A stretch of DNA of 64,000 bases from positions 62,001-126,000 of the forward strand of contig NZ_SSNY01000001.1 of the NCBI RefSeq assembly GCF_004801285.1. The letters run 5' to 3'. This DNA is from Ollibium composti (GTDB lineage: Bacteria; Pseudomonadota; Alphaproteobacteria; Rhizobiales; Rhizobiaceae). Under the pieces are notes generated by a model that ran no database searches, was not told the DNA's origin, and saw only the letters and a program-made list of their open reading frames with translations. Every line of letters starts with the position of its first letter. Position 1 is the first letter of the stretch. The position numbers were made by a program, and so were the translations under genes. Of the stretch, positions 17,281 through 25,488 are shown one piece after another.

Positions 17281-18300
17281 ATGCACGTCGCGCTCGACAC
17301 GATGGTAGATATATTGAAGGCGGCGGCCGAATCCAGCCGGTTGCGCATCCTCGTGCTTCTGTCGCGAGGGGACCTCACCGTCTCCGACCTCACCGAAATC
17401 CTCGGCCAATCGCAGCCGCGCGTGTCGCGCCATCTCAAGCTGTTGCTGGAGGCGGAACTGATCGGCCGCTACCAGGAGGGATCGTGGGCGTTCTTCCGCC
17501 TGTCGGATGCCGACTGGGCGCGCGAATTCGTGCTCAGGCTGGTCGCCGACATCCGCGCCACCGACCCGCAGGTGGAGCGCGACTTCGAGCGGCTGGCCGC
17601 CGTCAAGCGTCGTCGGCAGGAGCGCGCCGCCGAGTACTTCTCCGACAACGCGGCGAGCTGGGATGAACTGCGTTCGCTGCACGCGCCCGACAAGGCGGTG
17701 GAGGCAGCACTGCTGAAGCTGGTCGGCAAACGGCCGTTCCACTCCATGATCGACCTCGGCACCGGGACCGGGCGCATCCTCGAGATCTTTTCGCCGCTCT
17801 ACCGGCGCGGCGTTGGCATCGACATGTCGCGCGAGATGCTTTCGGTGGCGCGCGCCAATCTCGACAAGGCGGGTGTCGCCAACGCGCAGGTTCGGCAGGG
17901 CGATATTTTTTCACCGCCGGTGGAGCGCGACGCCTTCGACCTCGTCACCATCCATCAGGTGCTGCACTACCTGGACGACCCGGGCCGGGCGATCGCCGAG
18001 GCAGCGCGGCTGCTGCGCCCGTCCGGGCGGCTCGTCATCGTCGATTTCGCGCCGCACGCACTGGAATTCCTGCGCAACGACCATGCCCACCAGCGGCTCG
18101 GCTTCTCCGACCGGCAGATCGCCGACTGGTTCGCCGAGGCGGGACTGGAGCTGGAGCAGAAGGAAGATTTCGAGCCGCGCCCCGGCACCGGCGCGAAGCT
18201 CACCGTCAAGCTCTGGCTCGGCCGCGACCGCCGCATGCTGATCGCCGATCCGTCCAACGATACCCAAGCCGCCCTGCGTCCCATAGGGGAAGTCGCCTGA
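17281..18300 (+). CDS. ArsR-family regulator fused to a SAM-dependent methyltransferase domain
   Basis: A 339-residue two-domain protein. Residues 5-95 are an ArsR-type winged helix (recognition helix around SQPRVSRHLKLLLEAELI). Residues ~115-335 are a class I methyltransferase with DLGTGTGRILE at 158-168, VGIDMS and VTIHQVLHYLDDP. There is no cysteine in the whole protein, so it cannot be a classical thiol-based metal sensor. Its stop overlaps the metF start by one base. ArsR-type SahR regulators control the SAM/methionine cycle in proteobacteria by sensing S-adenosylhomocysteine, and this fusion beside metF fits such a role. SAM/SAH sensing by the methyltransferase domain is my inference. 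Confidence 0.85.
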   Translation: MHVALDTMVDILKAAAESSRLRILVLLSRGDLTVSDLTEILGQSQPRVSRHLKLLLEAELIGRYQEGSWAFFRLSDADWAREFVLRLVADIRATDPQVERDFERLAAVKRRRQERAAEYFSDNAASWDELRSLHAPDKAVEAALLKLVGKRPFHSMIDLGTGTGRILEIFSPLYRRGVGIDMSREMLSVARANLDKAGVANAQVRQGDIFSPPVERDAFDLVTIHQVLHYLDDPGRAIAEAARLLRPSGRLVIVDFAPHALEFLRNDHAHQRLGFSDRQIADWFAEAGLELEQKEDFEPRPGTGAKLTVKLWLGRDRRMLIADPSNDTQAALRPIGEVA

Positions 18301-19232
18301 TGAACCAGTTCCGCTTTTCGCGCCGGCCCGACATCGGCGACAAGATCCGCGTTTCCTTCGAATTCTTCCCGCCGAAGACCGACGAGATGGAGGCCAGGCT
18401 TTGGGAGACGGTGACGCGGCTCGAGCCGCTCAAGCCGAATTTCGTCTCCGTCACCTACGGCGCCGGCGGCTCGACGCGCGAGCGCACCGCCCGCACGGTC
18501 AAGCGCATCCTCGACCAGTCGGCCTTGCCGCCGGCCGCGCACCTGACCTGCATCGACGCCGACAAGGATAGCGTCGACCAGGTGATCCGCCAGTTCGTCG
18601 ATCTCGGCGTCACCCGCTTCGTGGCGCTGCGCGGCGATCCGGCGGCCGGCGTCGGCACGCGCTACCAACCGCATCCGGGCGGCTACGCCAATGGCGCCGA
18701 CATGGTGGCGGCGCTGAAGCGGCACGGCGATTTCGATATTTCGGTTTCCGCCTATCCGGAAAAGCATCCCGAAAGCCCGGACTTCGCCACCGATATCGAG
18801 ATGCTGAAGCGCAAGGTGGACAATGGCGCGACGCGCGCCATCACCCAGTTCTTCTTCGACAACGACATCTACGAGCGCTACGTCGAGCGGGTGCGGCGGG
18901 CCGGCATCTATATCCCGATAGTGCCGGGCATCCTGCCGGTCCACAACATAAGGCAGGTGGCGAATTTTTCAGCCCGCGCCGGCGCCCATGTGCCGCCATG
19001 GCTTTCCGAACGGTTCGAGGGGCTGGACGACGACCCGCAGACGCATGCGCTGGTGGCCTCGGCGGTGGCCGCTGAACAGGTGCTCGACCTTGTCGAGCGC
19101 GGCGTCAGCGACTTCCATTTCTACACGATGAATCGCGCCGATCTCGCCTTCGCCATCTGCCACATGATCGGCATCCGCTCGCAGCCTTCGGAGCGTGGGA
19201 TCGGGGCGGCGGCGGGGTCGGCCGCAGCGTAG
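18300..19232 (+). CDS. metF: 5,10-methylenetetrahydrofolate reductase
   Basis: A 310-residue flavoprotein (E. coli MetF is 296) that reduces methylene-THF to methyl-THF, the methyl donor for methionine synthase. SFEFFPPK near the N-terminus holds the catalytic glutamate. FVSVTYGAGGSTRERT, HLTCIDADKDSV, ALRGDP and ITQFFFDNDIYERYV are family motifs for FAD and folate binding. The start overlaps the regulator's stop by one base (TGATG), so the two genes form one operon under the palindrome at 17247-17266. A strong bidirectional terminator follows. Confidence 0.95.
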   Translation: MNQFRFSRRPDIGDKIRVSFEFFPPKTDEMEARLWETVTRLEPLKPNFVSVTYGAGGSTRERTARTVKRILDQSALPPAAHLTCIDADKDSVDQVIRQFVDLGVTRFVALRGDPAAGVGTRYQPHPGGYANGADMVAALKRHGDFDISVSAYPEKHPESPDFATDIEMLKRKVDNGATRAITQFFFDNDIYERYVERVRRAGIYIPIVPGILPVHNIRQVANFSARAGAHVPPWLSERFEGLDDDPQTHALVASAVAAEQVLDLVERGVSDFHFYTMNRADLAFAICHMIGIRSQPSERGIGAAAGSAAA

Positions 19233-19253
19233 GCGGCGCTCGGCCGAGAATCA

Positions 19254-19281
19254 AAAAGGCCGGGTAAAAACCCGGCCTTTT
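19254..19281. terminator. Bidirectional Rho-independent terminator between metF and the 28-codon gene
   Basis: AAAAGGCCGGG (19254-19264) and CCCGGCCTTTT (19271-19281) form a perfect 11-bp stem with a TAAAAA loop. The A/T ends make it work on both strands: TTTT on the plus strand for metF and TTTTT on the minus strand for the small gene ending at 19327. Confidence 0.88.
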
Positions 19282-19326
19282 CAGTGATTTGGAGTGTGCC
19301 GTCCAGGTTGTCTTCCTACTGGCGGG

Positions 19327-19413
19327 TTATGGAAGAACCCCCACGATAAGGGCACCGATGAATGCAAACGCAAAACAAATCATCAGAGCGTTAAGTGGCT
19401 TGGTCAGTCCCAT
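19327..19413 (-). CDS. Very small (28-residue) single-span membrane protein
   Basis: A 28-codon reading frame starting MGLTKPLNALMICF and ending ALIVGVLP before TAA. Residues 8-27 form one hydrophobic segment, long enough for a membrane helix, with positive charge only at K5, so the N-terminus is probably cytoplasmic. AGAGGAGG lies 7 bases before the ATG, one of the best ribosome-binding sites in the window. TTGCCT-N16-TAGACT upstream (plus 19467-19472 and 19445-19450) is a plausible promoter. The shared terminator with metF lies 46 bases past its stop. I do not recognise the family; similar size and topology occur in regulatory small membrane proteins. Confidence 0.65.
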   Translation of the reverse strand: MGLTKPLNALMICFAFAFIGALIVGVLP

Positions 19414-19444
19414 GGATAGCCTCCTCTGATAAAGCTATGGCAGG

Positions 19445-19472
19445 AGTCTAGGGGCATTTGGGCCACAGGCAA
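19445..19472 (-). promoter_or_regulatory. Candidate promoter of the 28-codon gene
   Basis: On the minus strand TTGCCT (plus-strand AGGCAA, 19467-19472) is separated by 16 bp from TAGACT (plus-strand AGTCTA, 19445-19450). The predicted start would give a leader of about 25-30 bases. A GANTC site (GAGTC, 19444-19448) overlaps the -10 element, so CcrM-type methylation could affect it. Confidence 0.45.
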
Positions 19473-19594
19473 GGATAAAATGTGCTGCAATGCGACAGCA
19501 TTGTGGAATTTCCGACCAGCGGTACCCGGTTGCTCATTGAAAATCCTGATTAATCGCCGGCTATCGACTTGTGCAAAAATTGTGACGAACCGCC

Positions 19595-20512
19595 TTATTT
19601 TCGTATCAGCAACCGTCCGTCGATGGTGACGAGGCCGAGCGCGATCAGCACCATGCCGAGGAGTTCGAACATCTCGATATGTTCGCCGAGGAAGGCGATG
19701 CCGAGCAGGATGGCGCTGACCGGCACGATCAGCGTCACCAGCGAGGCGTTGGTGGCGCCGGCCGAGGCGACGAGATTGAAATAGAGGATGTAGGCGAAGG
19801 CGGTGGAGAGCAGCGCCAGCCCCAGCACCGCGGCCCATACCGGCACGCTGGCCGAGAACAGGCCGGCGGGGCCGGTGGTCAGGAGAATCACCGGGACCAT
19901 GATGACGGTCGAGGCGGTGAGTTGTCCGGTCGCCAGCACCGGCGGCGGCACGCTTTTCAGGCGCCGCGCCACCATCAGGGCAAAGGCGTAGGACAGCGAG
20001 GCGCCGATCAGTGCGAATTTCGGCCAGGCGGGTCCGCCGAGGCCGGCAAGCACGCCGGGGCCGACCATGACGGCGGTGCCGGCGATGCCGAGCCCGATGC
20101 CGGCGAGCTTGTTCCAGGAGAGTTTCTCGTCGGCGGTCATCGCGTTGGCGACGATCAGCGTCCAGAACGGCGTCGTCGCGTTGAGGATCGCGGCAATGCC
20201 CGCGCCGAGCTCGGTCTGTCCGGCGAAGATCAGCGAGAAGGGGATGACATTGTTGGTCAGCGCCAGAAGAAAGAACAGGCCGATGTGCGGCAGCGCCAGC
20301 CGGAAGGAGGGGCCGCGCAGGGCAAGGTAGATTTGCAGCGCCGCCGCCGCGATCGCCACGCGAAACAGCACCAGCACCAGCGGGTGCATTTCCGCCACGG
20401 CGACGCGGGCGAAGAAGAACGAGCCGCCCCAAATGGCGCCGAGCAGGATGAGCTGGCTCCAATCGGCGAGCCTCATGGGACCTCGTTGTGCTACATGATC
20501 GGTCACGGCCAT
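19595..20512 (-). CDS. EamA/RhaT-family (DMT superfamily) transporter
   Basis: A 305-residue inner-membrane protein with about ten hydrophobic helices arranged as two EamA repeats: LLGAIWGGSFFFARVAV early in repeat one and LSTAFAYILYFNLVASAGAT in repeat two. EamA proteins export amino acids and other metabolites. The ATG at 20512 was chosen because AGGAGG lies 8 bases upstream; a second ATG at 20476 lacks such a site. It lies 114 bases downstream of the LysR gene on the same strand, so read-through is possible. Substrate unknown. Confidence 0.85.
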   Translation of the reverse strand: MAVTDHVAQRGPMRLADWSQLILLGAIWGGSFFFARVAVAEMHPLVLVLFRVAIAAAALQIYLALRGPSFRLALPHIGLFFLLALTNNVIPFSLIFAGQTELGAGIAAILNATTPFWTLIVANAMTADEKLSWNKLAGIGLGIAGTAVMVGPGVLAGLGGPAWPKFALIGASLSYAFALMVARRLKSVPPPVLATGQLTASTVIMVPVILLTTGPAGLFSASVPVWAAVLGLALLSTAFAYILYFNLVASAGATNASLVTLIVPVSAILLGIAFLGEHIEMFELLGMVLIALGLVTIDGRLLIRK

Positions 20513-20626
20513 TTCACGAACCTCCTGTGGTCCGGCTTGCGCCTTCGTGGGAAGCCATAAGGGCCTGACGGTGGGGCGCCACCCGAAACCAGCTTTTCGG
20601 CGAGGCGTAGCTGTCGCAGCGGCGGT

Positions 20627-21544
20627 TTATCGGCGTTTTTTCCCGACTGGCGCCGTTCCTGTCCCATGCTCTCGCATCAAAGCCAGGAACTCCTTCTGCG
20701 CGCGGGTCAGGTGCCGTTCCTTGTGGCGGATGGCGAGGAACTGCCGGGGCGGCAAGGCGAGCGGGATCTGGACGAGATGTCCGGCCGCCACGGCGGCGTC
20801 GGTGACGACGCGCGACAGCACAGTGGCGCCGGCGCCGGCGATGACGGCGCTGCGCACGGCCTCGTTCGACGGCAACTCGAAGGCGACGTCGAGCCGCGCC
20901 GGCTCCAGGCCGAAGCTGCGCAGCGCCTCCTCGAACACGGCGCGCGTGCCGGAACCGCGCTCGCGCAGCACCCAGCGCGTCGCCGTCAGTTCGGCGGCGG
21001 CGATGGTTGTTCGGCCGGCCCAGGCGTGGCCGGCACCCACCACCAGCACCATCTCGTCGTCCGCCGCCGGCAGGATCGACAGGGCAGGGTCGTCTATGCC
21101 GCTCTCGACGAAGCCGAGGTCGGCCAGCCCGTCATGGATGGCAGCCGCCACCTGCTCGGTGTTGCCGATGGTCAGCCGCATCGCAATGGCGGGAAAGCGG
21201 GTCCGGTAGCGGTGCATGACGCCCGGTAGCCAGTAGTTGGAGATGGTCTGGCTGGCGATGAGGTGCAGCGAGCCGCGCTTCAGGCCGGCGAGATCGGCCA
21301 GCACGGCCTCGGCGGAAGCGGCGCGCGCCAGCACCGCTCGCGCCTCCGCCAGGAACAGGCTGCCGGTCTCGTTCAGCTCGATGCGGCGGCCGACGCGGTT
21401 GAAGAACCGTGTCGCGTGCCGCGCCTCGAGCGCCGCGATGGCGGCACTGGTGGCCGATTGGGTCAGGTTGAGGTCGCGGGCGGCGCGAGTCAGATGCTCC
21501 TGCTCGGCCACGGCGACGAAGATGCGCAGCTGTTCGAGTGTCAT
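20627..21544 (-). CDS. LysR-family transcriptional regulator
   Basis: A 305-residue LysR regulator. The N-terminal winged helix is MTLEQLRIFVAVAEQEHLTR, then AARDLNLTQSATSAAIAALE. The effector domain has the GSLHLIASQTISNYWLPGVM start typical of CysB/CbbR-like members. It lies 43 bases downstream of yeiH on the same strand, whereas in E. coli the yeiH partner yeiE is divergent. It probably regulates yeiH, whose upstream region has a TATAAT promoter and an inverted CGATC/GATCG pair. Confidence 0.88.
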   Translation of the reverse strand: MTLEQLRIFVAVAEQEHLTRAARDLNLTQSATSAAIAALEARHATRFFNRVGRRIELNETGSLFLAEARAVLARAASAEAVLADLAGLKRGSLHLIASQTISNYWLPGVMHRYRTRFPAIAMRLTIGNTEQVAAAIHDGLADLGFVESGIDDPALSILPAADDEMVLVVGAGHAWAGRTTIAAAELTATRWVLRERGSGTRAVFEEALRSFGLEPARLDVAFELPSNEAVRSAVIAGAGATVLSRVVTDAAVAAGHLVQIPLALPPRQFLAIRHKERHLTRAQKEFLALMREHGTGTAPVGKKRR

Positions 21545-21587
21545 GGCAGGCTCCCGGCATAGGTCGTGCCGGGAGCACGGATGCGGT

Positions 21588-22667
21588 TCAACCCATCGCC
21601 AGGATCAGCGACAGGCTGAAGCCGGCGATGAACAGGAAGGCTGCGAGGCCCAGCAGCAGCGGACGCAGGCCCTTGGCCTTCAGCTTGCGGATGTCGGTTT
21701 CCAGGCCCATGGCGGCAAGTGCTGTGCTGAGCAGGAAGGTCGTGACGGTCGAGGCGACGGCCGTCGCGGCAGGCGGAAGCGACAGGACGCTGTTCAGCGC
21801 CACGACGGCGATGAAGCCGAGCACGAACCACGGAATGGGCGTCCTGGCGGTCTCGGCGCGGTCGCCGGTCCTGCCGGCGCGGCGGGCTTCGGCGAAGCCG
21901 AGGCAGAGCACCACCGGTGCCAGCAGCATGACGCGGCTGAGCTTGGCGACGGTGCCGAACTCGCCGGCCGTCTGGCCGCCCTGGAAGGCAGCGGCGACCA
22001 CCTGGGCGATCTCGTGGATCGAGGCGCCGGCCCACAGGCCGTAAGCATGCGGGGAAAGGCCGAGCGCCGCCGGAAGCAGCGGATAGGCGAACATGGCGAT
22101 GGAGCCGAAGACCGTCACGCAGGCGACCGCATAGGCGACGTCCTCGTCTGCGGCGCGGGTTACGGAACTGGCGGCGATCACCGCCGATGCGCCGCAGATC
22201 GAGGTGCCGGCGGCGATCAACTGGGCGAGCTTGCGTTCCACGCCCATCGCCCTGCCGAGGCAGATCGTGAACAGGAAGGTGGCGCAAAGCGTCGCCGCGA
22301 TGACGGCGAGGCCGCGCACTCCCACTTCGGCGACCTGCGCCGCCGTCAGTTGCAGGCCGAGCAGCACGATGGCCAACCGCAGCACCGGCCGCAAGGCGAA
22401 CCGCACGCCGGGCTTCGCCCATGCCGGCGTGCCGACGAGATTGTGGAAGACCAGCCCGATCAGGATCGCCAGGATCATCGGGCTCAGCGCCGAGGCGCCC
22501 GGCACCAGCCGCAGCGCAAAGGCGGCCAGCGCGATCGTCGCCGTCAACGCCAAGCCGAGCAGCAGATCCCGGGCGAGACTTGCCCGGCCCGGCCCGGCGG
22601 CCTGCGGCGCGTGAAGGGTCTCGTCCGGCAGGCGACGTGCTGCGGGAGGTGGCGTATAAGCGTTCAT
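21588..22667 (-). CDS. yeiH: YeiH family putative sulfate exporter (UPF0324)
   Basis: A 359-residue inner-membrane protein with about ten helices. Family markers are [14 protein letters not shown], the LLGLQLT segment, [15 protein letters not shown] in the middle and [15 protein letters not shown]. The C-terminal part includes [20 protein letters not shown]. Members are annotated as putative sulfate exporters in organisms that degrade sulfonates, but direct evidence is limited. The gene is followed by a LysR regulator in the same direction and is divergent from the ornithine-decarboxylase-type gene. Confidence 0.85.
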   Translation of the reverse strand: MNAYTPPPAARRLPDETLHAPQAAGPGRASLARDLLLGLALTATIALAAFALRLVPGASALSPMILAILIGLVFHNLVGTPAWAKPGVRFALRPVLRLAIVLLGLQLTAAQVAEVGVRGLAVIAATLCATFLFTICLGRAMGVERKLAQLIAAGTSICGASAVIAASSVTRAADEDVAYAVACVTVFGSIAMFAYPLLPAALGLSPHAYGLWAGASIHEIAQVVAAAFQGGQTAGEFGTVAKLSRVMLLAPVVLCLGFAEARRAGRTGDRAETARTPIPWFVLGFIAVVALNSVLSLPPAATAVASTVTTFLLSTALAAMGLETDIRKLKAKGLRPLLLGLAAFLFIAGFSLSLILAMG

Positions 22668-22717
22668 GGCTGACAGTCCGTTTGTTTTCAGCCATGCTGT
22701 CGCTCATTCCGAAACAT

Positions 22718-22746
22718 CGATCCAATTCATTATATCACTTTGATCG
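22718..22746 (-). promoter_or_regulatory. yeiH promoter region with possible LysR site
   Basis: The minus strand carries a consensus TATAAT (plus-strand ATTATA, 22729-22734) about 60 bases before the yeiH start, with TTCCAT 16 bp upstream as a weak -35. CGATC (22718-22722) and GATCG (22742-22746) flank the -10 symmetrically and could be arms of a regulator site. Confidence 0.5.
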
Positions 22747-22841
22747 TTCTATGGAAGCGAATGATCGGGAAGTGACGGCAGACGGTTTTCCTCGTCCGCC
22801 GCTTGCCCTAGATTGCCGCTCCATCGTCCGAGGAAACGTCC

Positions 22842-24062
22842 ATGCAACGATTCGACAATGCCCGCGAGGCGGCGCTGGCGCTTCGCCCCGACGATCCCGT
22901 CTACTGCTTCCGGCCGCAGGTGCTGAAGACGGACGCCCGGCGTTTCATGGAGATGTTTCCCGGCAGAACAGCCTATGCGGTCAAGACCAACGGCGAGCCG
23001 ATCGTGCTGAAGGCGCTGGCCGAGGCCGGCGTCACCGTCTTCGACGTCGCTTCGCCCGGCGAATTCGCTGCCGTGCGGGCCGTCTCGCCGAATGCCGAAA
23101 TGCTCTACATGCATCCGGTCAAGGCGCAGTCGCACATAAGGCTGGCACTCGAGGAATACGGCATCCGCGTCGTCGCCATCGACCACGAGGACGAGATCAC
23201 CAAGCTGACGCGCGTGGTGCGCGCGCTCGACATCGATCCCGGCGCCATCACCGTGTTCGTGCGCGTGCAGACCAAGGGCCATGCCGCCTACGAACTGTCG
23301 AAGAAGTTCGGCGCCGGGCCGGCGAACGCTGTGGAACTGGCCGAACGGCTCAACCGGACGGGCTACAAGGTCGGGCTTTGCTTCCATGTCGGCAGCCAGA
23401 TCGAAGACCCCGATACCTACGAGCGGGCACTGGCCTCCGCGGACTGGGTGCGCAACCGGCTGACCTTCGACCTGGCCGGACTCGACGTCGGCGGCGGCTT
23501 TCCGGCCGAATACGGCCACGATCCGAACCGCAAGGCGGTCGAGATGCCGTCGCTCGGCCAGATCATGTCGCGGCTGTCGGGCGACCTTACGGAATACGGC
23601 TTCGCCGACATGCCGCTGGTGGCCGAGCCCGGCCGGGTGATCGTGGCGCGCTGCCTGTCGCTGATCGTGCGCGTGCTCATGCGCAAGGGCAGGCGGCTCT
23701 ACATCAACGACGGCATCTGGGCTTCGCTGTCGGATTCGTGGACCGGCAAGATCACGCTGCCGGCGCGTTTCATTCCCGATCCGGCGATCCGCAACCGCAA
23801 CGGCTCGGAAAAGAATATCGTGCCGTTCAAGGTGTGCGGCGCGACCTGCGATTCCGTCGATATCCTGTCACGTCCCTTCTGGCTGCCGGAAACGGTGGAT
23901 ACCGGCGACTGGATCGAGATCGGCCATATCGGCGCCTATTCGCTGTCCTTGAGAACGCGCTTCAACGGCTTCTATCCCGACACCTTCGTCGAGATCGCCA
24001 CGCCCTTCGACGAGGGCGACGCGCCGCAGGGATTCGCGAGTTTGGAGACGATGGCGGATTAG
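22842..24062 (+). CDS. Ornithine/lysine decarboxylase, fold type III PLP enzyme
   Basis: A 406-residue alanine-racemase-fold decarboxylase of the eukaryotic-type ornithine decarboxylase group. The PLP lysine is K48 in AYAVKTN, HVGSQ and GLDVGGGFP bind the cofactor phosphate, AEPGR is conserved, and C336 in CGATCDSVD is the catalytic cysteine from the partner subunit. It would make putrescine from ornithine or cadaverine from lysine and supply polyamine synthesis. The ATG at 22842 follows CCGAGGAAACG. Diaminopimelate decarboxylase is less likely because of the CDSVD motif and length. Confidence 0.87.
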   Translation: MQRFDNAREAALALRPDDPVYCFRPQVLKTDARRFMEMFPGRTAYAVKTNGEPIVLKALAEAGVTVFDVASPGEFAAVRAVSPNAEMLYMHPVKAQSHIRLALEEYGIRVVAIDHEDEITKLTRVVRALDIDPGAITVFVRVQTKGHAAYELSKKFGAGPANAVELAERLNRTGYKVGLCFHVGSQIEDPDTYERALASADWVRNRLTFDLAGLDVGGGFPAEYGHDPNRKAVEMPSLGQIMSRLSGDLTEYGFADMPLVAEPGRVIVARCLSLIVRVLMRKGRRLYINDGIWASLSDSWTGKITLPARFIPDPAIRNRNGSEKNIVPFKVCGATCDSVDILSRPFWLPETVDTGDWIEIGHIGAYSLSLRTRFNGFYPDTFVEIATPFDEGDAPQGFASLETMAD

Positions 24063-24081
24063 GGGAATAAGGGAATATGGC

Positions 24082-24140
24082 AATAGGGCAGTATGTTCGC
24101 CCGCTTCTACTGCCTTATTTCCCTACTGCCTTACTGCCCT
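24082..24140. repeat. GGCAGTA-type intergenic repeat forming a hairpin
   Basis: The convergent gap after the decarboxylase gene holds AATAGGGCAGTA (24082-24093) and TACTGCCTTATT (24108-24119), complementary at 11 of 12 positions, followed by two more copies of the unit (CTACTGCC and TTACTGCCC, up to 24139). The unit alternates with AATAAGGGAAT-like blocks from 24065. It could act as a terminator for both flanking genes. Confidence 0.6.
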
Positions 24141-24144
24141 CTCT

Positions 24145-25377
24145 TTAAAACTTTCCCAGCAATTCCGCTGTCGGCCAGCCGTCGACGGGCAGGCCAAGCC
24201 GTATCTGTTCCTGACGCACGGCCTCGCGGGTGTTGGTGCCGAGGATGCCGTCGACGGTACCGACGTCGTAGCCGCGCGCTTCGAGCTTCGTCTGCAATGC
24301 CTTCATGCCGGCCTGGTCGAGGCCCGGATCGGGACTGCGGGGGTTGTAGGCCGGCGCACCGGCAAAGCGCGAGGCGAGCACGGCCGCTGTCAGCGCATAG
24401 GTGGCCGACTGGTTCCACTCGATATAGACGTCGTAGTTGTCATAGGTGAGGAAGGCCGGACCCTTGTGGCCCATCGGCAGCACGATGCCGGCCTTCAGGC
24501 CGTTGTCCCGGAGAGGGGAGCCGTCGGGCCGCGTCACGCCCCATTCGGCCCATTGCGAAAGCGACAGCTTGTTGGTGCGGCCGGTCTGGCTCCAGTCCAT
24601 GACTTCGGGCACGCGCACTTCCTCGATCCACGGCTCGCCCCGTTTCCAGCCCTTCATCTCCACTTTCTTGGCGGTCGTCATGATGACGTCGGGCACGCTG
24701 TTGCGCAGGTCGACCTTGCCGTCGCCGTCGCCGTCGACGCCGTCGGCCAGATAGTCGATCGGCAGCATCTGCGTCTGGCCGATCTCGCCGGCCCAGGCGC
24801 CTTTCACGTCGGCCGGCACGGTGCCGCGGTCGATCAGGGTCAGCAGCGGCACGAGCTGCGGCCGGAACACCTGCGGGCGGCGGCAGTCATGCGCCAGCGT
24901 CACCAGCGCGTTCAGCGTGTGGAAATCGCCCTGCACGGCGCCAAAATCCGTCTCCAGCGCCCAGAAGGCGGTGACGATGGCCGGCGGCACGCCGAACTCG
25001 GCCTCGGCGCGGGCGAAGACATCGGCGTATTTCTTCAGGTTGGCCGCGCCCTGCTTCAGCCTGTAGGCGGAGATCATGCGGCCGGAGAACTGGATGAAGG
25101 TCTGCGTGAAGACGCCCTGCGCGCGGTCGCGGGCAAGCACCTTCTCGTCGATGGTCGCCGCTTCCAGCGCATCGAGCCCGGCCTGGCCGACGCCGGCAGC
25201 CTTGGCCTCGGCGACGACGCCCTGTTTCCATGCCTCGAAATCGCCGCCGCAGGCGACGGGCGCCGCCGCAGCGGGAGCCTCCTGGGCGAAGGCGGTGGTC
25301 GCCGTGGTGCAGGCGGTGCCCGCCAGAAGCAGCGCCAAAGCCAGCCGGTGGCACCTCAACGTGATGCGCTGGGACAT
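24145..25377 (-). CDS. Lytic murein transglycosylase (MltB family, SLT_2) with C-terminal peptidoglycan-binding domain
   Basis: A 410-residue periplasmic enzyme that cleaves glycan strands to 1,6-anhydro-muropeptides. The signal peptide is residues 1-31 (ends TTAFA). The SLT_2 catalytic glutamate is E142 in FWALETDFG; GEIGQTQMLPIDYL and YIEWNQSATYALTAA are further MltB markers. Residues ~350-410 are a PG_binding_1 domain (LQTKLEARGYDVGTVDGILG). The ATG at 25377 was chosen because it begins the signal peptide, with GGAAGGAAAG upstream. It is read in the same direction as the lysozyme-like gene 111 bases upstream. Confidence 0.9.
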   Translation of the reverse strand: MSQRITLRCHRLALALLLAGTACTTATTAFAQEAPAAAAPVACGGDFEAWKQGVVAEAKAAGVGQAGLDALEAATIDEKVLARDRAQGVFTQTFIQFSGRMISAYRLKQGAANLKKYADVFARAEAEFGVPPAIVTAFWALETDFGAVQGDFHTLNALVTLAHDCRRPQVFRPQLVPLLTLIDRGTVPADVKGAWAGEIGQTQMLPIDYLADGVDGDGDGKVDLRNSVPDVIMTTAKKVEMKGWKRGEPWIEEVRVPEVMDWSQTGRTNKLSLSQWAEWGVTRPDGSPLRDNGLKAGIVLPMGHKGPAFLTYDNYDVYIEWNQSATYALTAAVLASRFAGAPAYNPRSPDPGLDQAGMKALQTKLEARGYDVGTVDGILGTNTREAVRQEQIRLGLPVDGWPTAELLGKF

Positions 25378-25488
25378 CGCTTTCCTTCCGAACCTGTCGA
25401 GCCGATGGAGGCAACAGTCAGCCTGCATCGCTTCTTCAAGGATCGGGCTGCGATCCCGCGCTCCGAAAAGCAGGCGGCTGGGTCCCTG

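Noticed and set aside
17281..18300. Metal-responsive (arsenic/zinc) reading of the ArsR protein
   Set aside because: The protein contains no cysteine and lacks the ELCVCDL-type metal box; its operon partner is metF.
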